DNA from: Mycolicibacterium sp. BiH015
GTDB taxonomy: Bacteria > Actinomycetota > Actinomycetes > Mycobacteriales > Mycobacteriaceae
Direction: 5' to 3'
Assembly: GCF_027706845.1 (NCBI RefSeq)
Contig: NZ_JAQGCZ010000006.1
Span: 124,001-188,000 of the forward strand
DNA length: 64,000 bases
In this document: one piece after another, positions 58,414-64,000 of the stretch
Numbering within the stretch: position 1 is the first letter of the stretch
How the letters are laid out: every line of letters begins with the position of its first letter
Notes under the pieces: generated by a model
Told to the model about the DNA's origin: nothing
The model's input: the letters and a program-made list of their open reading frames with translations, nothing else
The model's database searches: none
Made by a program: the position numbers and the translations under genes

Positions 58414-59552
58414 CCCGCGGTGCCAAGGTGACGGCCGTCCTCGCCGTCGCGCTGGCCGCATCCGGATGTGGTTGGCGCGGGCTGAATTCCATTCCGCTTC
58501 CGGGTACTCAGGGGGGCGGCCCCGGCTCGTTCACCATCCAGGCCCAGATGCCCGACGTCGACAACGTCGAGGAGAACTCGCGCGTGCGGGTCGGGGATGT
58601 CAACGTCGGCACCGTCAGCAAGATCGAACGGCAGGGCTGGCACGCGTTGGTCACCATGACGCTCAACGGCGATGTGAACCTGCCCGCCAACGCGACCGCC
58701 AAGATCGGTCAGACCAGCCTGCTGGGTTCGCAGCACGTCGAGTTGTCGGCGCCTGCGGACCAGCCGCCGCAGGGCAGGCTCGGCGAGGGTGCGCTGATCC
58801 CGCTGGACAACTCCGGCGCGTTCCCCACCACCGAGCAGGCGCTGGCCGCGGTCGCACTGCTGCTCAACGGTGGCGGTCTCGGAAACATCCAGGACATCAC
58901 CGAGGCGCTCAGCGTCGCCTTCACCGGTCGCGAGAACGACCTGCGCAGCCTCATCCAGCAGCTCGACATCGCGATCGGACACCTCGACGAGCAGAAGAAC
59001 GACATCATCGCCACGTCGGAGAGCCTCGACGCCCTGGTGGGCCAGATCGCCGAACAGAAGCCCGTGGTGGACAGGGCGTTGAAGACCATTCCCGATGCGC
59101 TTGCCGTGCTGCGCGACCAGCGCGAGCAGCTGTCCGAGGCCCTGGTGCAGCTGGGCAGATTCAGTGCGCTGGCGGCCGATTCGGTGAACCAGACCCGCGA
59201 GGCGCTGGTCCAGGAGCTCAAGGACATCGGGCCGGTGCTGCAGTCGCTGGCCGACGCCGGGCCCGCGCTCACCCGGTCGCTGAGCTTCCTGCCCACGTTC
59301 CCGTTCCCGAAGGAGACGCTGACCAACTGGTTGCGCGGTGACTACGCCAACCTGACGTTGATCGTCGACCTGACCTTGAGCCGGATCGACCAGGGTTTCT
59401 TCACCGGGACCCGGTTCGAGTGCAATCTCACCTGGCTGGAATTGCAGTGGGGCCGCACCATCGGGCAGATGCCCAGTCCGTGCAACCACAACGTCCCGCC
59501 GCCTGGCGGGAACCCATTGGTGGCGCCGTATCGCTGGGATCAGGGGCGCTGA
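58410..59552 (+). CDS. mceE: MceE-family lipoprotein
   Basis: 380 residues from GTG. Lipobox 'LAASGC' near residue 19-20 marks it as the lipoprotein subunit (LprK/LprN type). MlaD domain ('QMPDVDNVEENSRVRVGDVNVGTVSKI', 'AKIGQTSLLGSQHVELSAP'), then helical needle segments and a short C-terminus without a Pro-rich tail. Acts at the membrane surface in the Mce complex. Confidence 0.95.
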   Translation: MTRGAKVTAVLAVALAASGCGWRGLNSIPLPGTQGGGPGSFTIQAQMPDVDNVEENSRVRVGDVNVGTVSKIERQGWHALVTMTLNGDVNLPANATAKIGQTSLLGSQHVELSAPADQPPQGRLGEGALIPLDNSGAFPTTEQALAAVALLLNGGGLGNIQDITEALSVAFTGRENDLRSLIQQLDIAIGHLDEQKNDIIATSESLDALVGQIAEQKPVVDRALKTIPDALAVLRDQREQLSEALVQLGRFSALAADSVNQTREALVQELKDIGPVLQSLADAGPALTRSLSFLPTFPFPKETLTNWLRGDYANLTLIVDLTLSRIDQGFFTGTRFECNLTWLELQWGRTIGQMPSPCNHNVPPPGGNPLVAPYRWDQGR

Positions 59553-59555
59553 CGC

Positions 59556-61016
59556 ATGCGACTGACACGACAGATCCTCATCCAGCTCACGATCTTCGCG
59601 GTGCTGGCCGTAACCGCCTTGGGCATCATGGTTTTCGGGTACATGCGGTTGCCGGCGATGCTGGGTATCGGCCAGTACAACGTCACCCTCGAGCTGCCCG
59701 AGACCGGTGGCCTCTATGAGCGGGGCAACGTCACCTACCGCGGTTCGCAGGTCGGCATCGTCGAAGGCGTCGGCCTGACCGATCGCGGGGTGGAGGCTCG
59801 GTTGTCGCTCGACTCGGGGGTGGAGATCCCCGCCGATCTCATCGCATCGGTGCGCAGCCAGTCTGCGGTCGGCGAACAGTTCGTCGAACTCGTCCCGCAG
59901 AGCGCCGCCGGCCCCGTGCTACGCGACGGCGACGTCATACCCCGCGACCGCGCGCGGGTACCACCGGACGTGAACACCGTGCTGGAGCTGACCAACGAGG
60001 GTCTGCAGGCGATCCCGCAGGAGAATCTGAAGACGGTGATCGACGAGTCCTATCTGGCGGTCGGCGGACTCGGTCCCGAACTGCGCCGACTGGTCAACGG
60101 GTCGTCCCAACTGGCGATCGATGCCAGGCAGAACCTGGATTCGCTGACCACCGTCGTCGACCAGGTTCAGCCGGTGCTCGACTCGCAGACCGACACGTCG
60201 GGCTCGATCCAGGCCTGGGCGTCGAACCTGGCGAACATCACGGGTCAGCTGCAGCGCGAAGATCAATCGGTGTCGGGCATCCTGAGCAGCGGCCCCGGCG
60301 CGGCCGAAGAGGTGCGGGCGCTGTTCGATCAGCTGCAACCCACGCTGCCCGTGGTGCTCGCCAACCTGGTCAGCGTCGGCGAAGTCGCCGTCACCTACCA
60401 GCCGAACCTCGAGCAGCTGCTCGTCCTGCTTCCTCAGGGCACCGCGGTGACCCAGGCGGTGGGCGTCGCCAAGAGCGGCACCAAGCAGGACTACATGGGT
60501 GACTACCTCACCCTGAATCTGAACCTGAACATCCCGCCCACCTGCAACACCGGCTTCCTGCCGCCTCAGCAGCAGAGACCGCCGACGTTCGAGGACTATC
60601 CGGACCGGCCGGCGGGCGACGTGTACTGCCGGGTGCCGCAGGACGGCGCGTTCAACGTGCGCGGCGCCCGCAACATCCCGTGCGTCACGGTGCCCGGCAA
60701 GCGCGCACCGACCGCGAAGATGTGCGAGAGCAACGAGAACTACGTGCCGCTGAACGACGGCTACAACTGGAAGGGCGACCCGAACGCGACGCTGTCCGGG
60801 CAGGCCGTTCCGCAGCTGCCCCCCGGTTCGCCACCTGCAGAACCGGCTCCGCCCGCGGGACCGGCGCCGCCGCCGATGGCGGCCGCCGAATATGATCCCG
60901 CGAACGGCACGTACGTTGGACCGGACGGACGTGTGTATACGCAGTCCAACCTGGCCCAGGGTGCCAACGAGGAGCAAACATGGCAGACGATGCTGCTGCC
61001 CCCGACGGGGAACTGA
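59556..61016 (+). CDS. mceF: MceF-family protein
   Basis: 486 residues. TM (8-29), MlaD domain ('VTLELPETGGLYERGNVTYRGSQVGIVEGVGL', 'ASVRSQSAVGEQFVELVPQ'), long helices, a Cys-containing region ('DVYCRVPQDGAFNVRGARNIPC') and a Pro-rich tail with 'NGTYVGPDGRVYTQSNLAQG', a common MceF ending. The next gene starts 37 nt before its stop. Confidence 0.95.
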   Translation: MRLTRQILIQLTIFAVLAVTALGIMVFGYMRLPAMLGIGQYNVTLELPETGGLYERGNVTYRGSQVGIVEGVGLTDRGVEARLSLDSGVEIPADLIASVRSQSAVGEQFVELVPQSAAGPVLRDGDVIPRDRARVPPDVNTVLELTNEGLQAIPQENLKTVIDESYLAVGGLGPELRRLVNGSSQLAIDARQNLDSLTTVVDQVQPVLDSQTDTSGSIQAWASNLANITGQLQREDQSVSGILSSGPGAAEEVRALFDQLQPTLPVVLANLVSVGEVAVTYQPNLEQLLVLLPQGTAVTQAVGVAKSGTKQDYMGDYLTLNLNLNIPPTCNTGFLPPQQQRPPTFEDYPDRPAGDVYCRVPQDGAFNVRGARNIPCVTVPGKRAPTAKMCESNENYVPLNDGYNWKGDPNATLSGQAVPQLPPGSPPAEPAPPAGPAPPPMAAAEYDPANGTYVGPDGRVYTQSNLAQGANEEQTWQTMLLPPTGN

Positions 61017-61657
61017 CAGAGACGGCGAAGGAAGTCCAGCCGGCCGACAAGGACGCCGTAGAGCGGGTCGACACCGCTGAAGACGACGCTGAAGACGACG
61101 CGGGGGCCGACGAGGACGACGACGCGGAAGACGACGCGGGGGCCGACGAGGACGACGCACCCGCGAAGCCGCCGATGTCGCATGTCTCGTTGGCGCTCAT
61201 CGCCGGTCTGGTCGGCGTGTTGGCTCTCGCGGGCCTTGTGGGGTGGCTGGGCTACCGCACCTACGAGTCGCATCGCGCCGAGGAACAGCGCAACGTGTTC
61301 CTGCAGGTCGGTCGGCAGGGCGCGCTGAACCTCACCACGATCGGCTGGGAGACGGCCGACGCCGACGTGCAGCGCATCCTGGACTCGGCGACGGGTTCGT
61401 TCTACGACGAATTCCAGCAGCGGGCGGAGCCGTTCGTCCAGGTGGTGAAGCAGGCACAGTCGAAGTCGGTGGGCACCATTGCCGAGGCCGGCATCGAGTC
61501 GGCAAGCGATAACGAGGCCCAGGTTCTGGTCGCGGTGACGGTCCAGACGACGAACGCCGGTGCCCCCGAGCAACAGCCGCGGGCGTGGCGGATGCGAATC
61601 TCGGTGCAGGACATCGACGGAGACGCCAAGGTGTCGAACGTGGAGTTCGTGCCGTGA
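60980..61657 (+). CDS. Mce-associated membrane protein (Mas) 1
   Basis: 225 residues: a 65-residue strongly acidic N-terminus with a duplicated Asp/Glu/Ala unit, one TM helix ('VSLALIAGLVGVLALAGLVGWLGY'), then the Mas domain ('RNVFLQVGRQGALNLTTIGWETADADVQRILDSATGSFYDEFQQR...QTTNAGAPEQQPRAWRMRISVQDIDGDAKVSNVEFVP'). Such proteins accompany mce operons and are thought to support complex assembly. Overlaps mceF by 37 nt and the next gene by GTGA. Confidence 0.9.
   Translation: MADDAAAPDGELTETAKEVQPADKDAVERVDTAEDDAEDDAGADEDDDAEDDAGADEDDAPAKPPMSHVSLALIAGLVGVLALAGLVGWLGYRTYESHRAEEQRNVFLQVGRQGALNLTTIGWETADADVQRILDSATGSFYDEFQQRAEPFVQVVKQAQSKSVGTIAEAGIESASDNEAQVLVAVTVQTTNAGAPEQQPRAWRMRISVQDIDGDAKVSNVEFVP
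61090..61156 (+). repeat. 36-bp direct repeat encoding an acidic segment
   Basis: A 30-nt stretch starting GAAGACGACGCGGG occurs identically at 61091-61120 and 61127-61156 (36-bp period), giving two copies of E-D-D-A-G-A-D-E-D-D. Identity at third positions indicates a recent duplication. Confidence 0.85.
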
Positions 61658-62325
61658 CCGAAGACGTGAAAGGCGACGAGGCGACCGAGACCGTGGCAGA
61701 CGACACCGCAGCGGAGACCGTCGAGGAGACCGCACCCGCCGACACCGAAGCCGACGAGATCGAGGAGTCCGACGGCGTCGAGGAGCCCGCCCTGGCGGCA
61801 CCGGGCAAGCGGGGGATCCAGTGGTCGCGCGTCGTCGCGTTCGTCGTGCTGCCCGCCCTGGCGCTGGCGCTGGCGGCAGGCGCCGGATACCTGAAGTGGC
61901 TCGACGACACCAACCGTGCCGGCATGATGTCGACCGAACCCACCAGTCACCCGTCGCTGGCCGAGACCACGGTGCAGGCGGCTCGCGAGGGAACGATCGC
62001 TCTGCTGTCCTACACGCCCGACAAGGTGGAGGAGCAGCTCGGCGCCGCCCGCGACCTGCTCACCGGCGAGTTCCGGGAGTCCTACACGTCACTGACCAAT
62101 GACGTCGTGATTCCCGGCGCCCGGGAGAAGCAGATCTCGGCGATCGCGACGGTGCCCGCCGCGGCGTCGGTATCGCTGTCCGGTGACAAGGCCGTGGTCC
62201 TGCTGTTCGTGAACCAGACGGTGACAGTGGGTCAGGACGCGCCGACCGACACCGCCTCCAGCGTTCGGGTCACGCTGGAGAAGGTCGACGATCGCTGGCT
62301 GATCTCTCAGTTCGACCCTGTCTAG
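61654..62325 (+). CDS. Mce-associated membrane protein (Mas) 2
   Basis: 223 residues from GTG overlapping the Mas1 stop. Same plan: acidic N-terminus (about 50 residues), TM ('VVAFVVLPALALALAAGAGYLKW'), then a Mas/NTF2-like domain ('ETTVQAAREGTIALLSYTPDKVEEQLGAARDLLTGEFRESYTSLTNDVVIPGAREKQISA...TVTVGQDAPTDTASSVRVTLEKVDDRWLISQFDPV'). Last gene of the mce operon proper. Confidence 0.9.
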   Translation: MTEDVKGDEATETVADDTAAETVEETAPADTEADEIEESDGVEEPALAAPGKRGIQWSRVVAFVVLPALALALAAGAGYLKWLDDTNRAGMMSTEPTSHPSLAETTVQAAREGTIALLSYTPDKVEEQLGAARDLLTGEFRESYTSLTNDVVIPGAREKQISAIATVPAAASVSLSGDKAVVLLFVNQTVTVGQDAPTDTASSVRVTLEKVDDRWLISQFDPV

Positions 62326-62362
62326 CGTTCGGGGCGGCTGCGGCCCGCACGGCCTGGGGCTT

Positions 62363-63622
62363 ATGACGGCGCGGCGGCTCACCGCGGTCGACGCCCAGAC
62401 CTACTGGCTGTCCCGTGCGGTCCCCAGTGACCAGTTTCTGCTCTTCGCATTCGAGCGGGGGGCGACCTGCCTCGACGACGCGCTGGGCGCCGTCCGCGAC
62501 CGGGCGCGAGCGTGCGAGGACCTGCGGTTGCGTATCGACGATGCGGGATTCTGGACCTATCCGGCATGGGTGCCTCGGCATGTCGATCAGGACCAGTTCG
62601 TGGTGCACGCTCTCGACGACCCGACATGGGCGGGTTGCCTGAAGGCCGTGCCGGCACTGGCCGACGACCAGCTCGACGTGCGGGTGCGCACGTGGCGACT
62701 GCACATCTTCGGGGACGTCGAAGGACTTCCACGCGCGAGGGGCCGTGGCACCGTCGCGGTGCTGCAGATCAGTCACGCCCTGGCCGACGGTGTCCGGGCG
62801 TCTGCCCTGGCGGCCCGACTGTTCGGCCGCGACGGCGACGTGCCGACGGTCGCCCCGACGCGCAGGTCGCGCACGGTGATGCCGGTGCTGGCATTTGCCG
62901 CGGGACGCGCTCATCGCAGACTGGTGCGCGACACGGAGTCGGGTTTGGTTCCCCCACAAGCGTTTCCGCGCCCGGTGCTGCGCACGAACCGAAGGCCCGA
63001 AGGGGACCGGCAGCTACGGACGGTGGTGTGTGGGCGCCAGGAGATCCGCGGCCCCACGGTCACCGTGGGCGTGCTGGCCGCGATCGGCACCGCCCTGGCC
63101 GCCCATCTCCGCGAGCTCGGTGACGACCCGTCGCAGCTCGGCGCCGAGGTGCCCATGGCGAAAAGTGGTCCGCGACGGTCGAACAACCACTACGGCAATG
63201 TCGGCGTCGGGCTCCATCCGGACGCCGAATCCGGTCTTCGCGTGCAGTTGATCGCCGCCGAACTCGCTGCCCGCAGGCGCCGCGCGGCACATCCGGCGAT
63301 GCGTGCCGAGGCTGCGGCGTTTGCCGCCCTCCCCGCTCCGCTGTTGCGTTGGGGTGTAGGGCAATTCGATCCCGCGACGCGGTGGGACACGGTCATCGGC
63401 AACACCGTGGTCTCGAGTGTGAACCGTGGCCCCGCAGACCTGGCATTCGGCGACGCCTCCGTGGTCTTCACCGCTGCATTGCCGGCGTTGTCCCCGATGA
63501 TGGGCCTGACCCACGGTGTGCACGGCATCGCCGACACGGTCACGGTCAGCGTGCACGGCGCCGAATCGTGCATCGGCGACATCGATGCCTACGTCGAACG
63601 ACTGGCCGGCGAACTTCGCTAG
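62363..63622 (+). CDS. WS/DGAT-family acyltransferase
   Basis: 419 residues. The acyltransferase motif normally HHxxxDG reads 'SHALADG' (S137-H138-...-D142-G143), so the second, catalytic-type His and the Asp-Gly are kept. The C-terminal half ends with the family pattern 'GNTVVSSVNRGPADLAFGDASVVFTAALPALSPMMGLTHGVHGIADTVTVSVHGAESCIGDIDAYVERLAGEL'. Such enzymes make triacylglycerol or wax esters. It begins 37 nt after the mce operon, so lipid import and storage may be linked. The stop overlaps that of the convergent TetR gene (CTAG). Confidence 0.8.
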   Translation: MTARRLTAVDAQTYWLSRAVPSDQFLLFAFERGATCLDDALGAVRDRARACEDLRLRIDDAGFWTYPAWVPRHVDQDQFVVHALDDPTWAGCLKAVPALADDQLDVRVRTWRLHIFGDVEGLPRARGRGTVAVLQISHALADGVRASALAARLFGRDGDVPTVAPTRRSRTVMPVLAFAAGRAHRRLVRDTESGLVPPQAFPRPVLRTNRRPEGDRQLRTVVCGRQEIRGPTVTVGVLAAIGTALAAHLRELGDDPSQLGAEVPMAKSGPRRSNNHYGNVGVGLHPDAESGLRVQLIAAELAARRRRAAHPAMRAEAAAFAALPAPLLRWGVGQFDPATRWDTVIGNTVVSSVNRGPADLAFGDASVVFTAALPALSPMMGLTHGVHGIADTVTVSVHGAESCIGDIDAYVERLAGELR

Positions 63623-63999
63623 TCCTGCTCGCCGAGCGACGCGATCACCGCCTCCATCGATCGCATCGCGGCGTCGCGATCGTCACCCATGCCGACGAGT
63701 GCGTCGATGATGAGGGGCCCGAGAATCTGCGCGAGGCCGTGACCTTCGTGGCCGAAGAAGCCGGCGAGTTCCAGCATGACGGCGCCGTGGTTGATGCTCC
63801 ACAGCCGGCCTGCGACCGCGAGTTCGTCGTCGTCGCGGATTCGTCCGGCGTCCATCATCCGGTGCACCGCGTTGTGCAGTGCCCCGAACGATGCCGTCCA
63901 TTCGGCGCGGTTGGTCGCGCTGCCGGAGACGGTGATGTCGGCGCGGAATTTGGCGACCGACGCAGGGGAGGTGGCGCCGAAAATCAGTTGATAGCGTGC
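63619..63999 (-). CDS. TetR-family regulator, C-terminal part (WHG-type ligand domain)
   Basis: The 5' end lies beyond the window. The 126 visible residues begin 'ARYQLIFGATSP' and include 'ALHNAVHRMMDAGRIR..DELAVAGRLWSINHGAVMLELAGFFG', the W-x-x-x-H-G motif that names the WHG domain of one TetR group, so the identification does not depend on the missing DNA-binding part. Convergent with the acyltransferase; a role in controlling it or the mce operon is possible but unproven. Confidence 0.8.
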   Translation of the reverse strand, partial: ARYQLIFGATSPASVAKFRADITVSGSATNRAEWTASFGALHNAVHRMMDAGRIRDDDELAVAGRLWSINHGAVMLELAGFFGHEGHGLAQILGPLIIDALVGMGDDRDAAMRSMEAVIASLGEQD

Positions 64000-64000
64000 C

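Noticed and set aside
53157..61016. Assignment of the mce operon to a numbered class
   Set aside because: The sequences look equally distant from mce1 and mce4 proteins as remembered; only a phylogeny could decide.

Overview
The window is a chromosomal segment of a high-GC mycobacterium, most likely a fast-growing Mycolicibacterium-type species. From position 1 to about 38,100 the backbone follows, with insertions, the gene order known from Mycobacterium tuberculosis Rv1084 to Rv1112. That order is thioredoxin-domain protein, hemolysin III, short-chain isoprenyl transferase, coaA, glyA, desA2, phoH2, polysaccharide deacetylase, fum, glpX, DUF4245 protein, AI-2E-type permease, 3beta-HSD, xseB, xseA, lipid-droplet-associated protein, ispH, DUF6542 protein and ychF. 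A rifampin ADP-ribosyltransferase (arr) and a complete extra mce operon also fit this group. No species can be assigned from sequence reading alone.

Layout: (1) 1-7,800: lipid and cofactor genes, an uncharacterised polytopic membrane protein behind the isoprenyl transferase, three tandem four-TM paralogues, and coaA divergent from a short DUF885 metallopeptidase-like gene. (2) 7,830-18,182: glyA, desA2, a phoH2 operon preceded by a tiny Cys-rich ORF, central carbon genes fum and glpX, and a dienelactone hydrolase. (3) 18,226-29,649: an accessory block in the place where M. tuberculosis carries Rv1102c-Rv1105. It holds two SDR genes divergent from an SRPBCC gene around a KstR-type operator. 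It also holds a sulfatase / HAD phosphatase / formylglycine-generating-enzyme operon bracketed by two paralogous membrane GGDEF-EAL proteins. (4) 29,695-38,055: the sterol dehydrogenase hsd with its own KstR box, the xse operon, ispH overlapping a penicillin-binding lipoprotein gene, and ychF. (5) 38,101-51,378: a mosaic of single genes (SDR, DUF1801, arr, F420-type nitroreductase, methyltransferase, permuted papain-like protein, nucleotide cyclase, limonene-epoxide-hydrolase-like protein). It includes a 961-residue kinase/M23-like/class III aminotransferase fusion in an operon with an alpha/beta hydrolase and divergent from a TetR gene. (6) 51,535-62,325: yrbEA-yrbEB-mceA-F-mas-mas, one tightly overlapping lipid-import operon, followed by a WS/DGAT-family acyltransferase and a convergent TetR gene that runs off the window.

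Regulatory features that recur by eye: many genes have a TANNNT -10 box only 6-9 nt before the start codon, as expected for leaderless mycobacterial mRNAs. Two 14-bp KstR-type palindromes tie the SDR/SRPBCC locus and hsd to sterol catabolism. Several perfect palindromes without an assigned regulator, and two copies of a dispersed intergenic repeat, are also present. No tRNA, rRNA, insertion sequence, prophage or CRISPR array was recognised. All calls come from reading the sequence and from memory of protein families; no database search was run.
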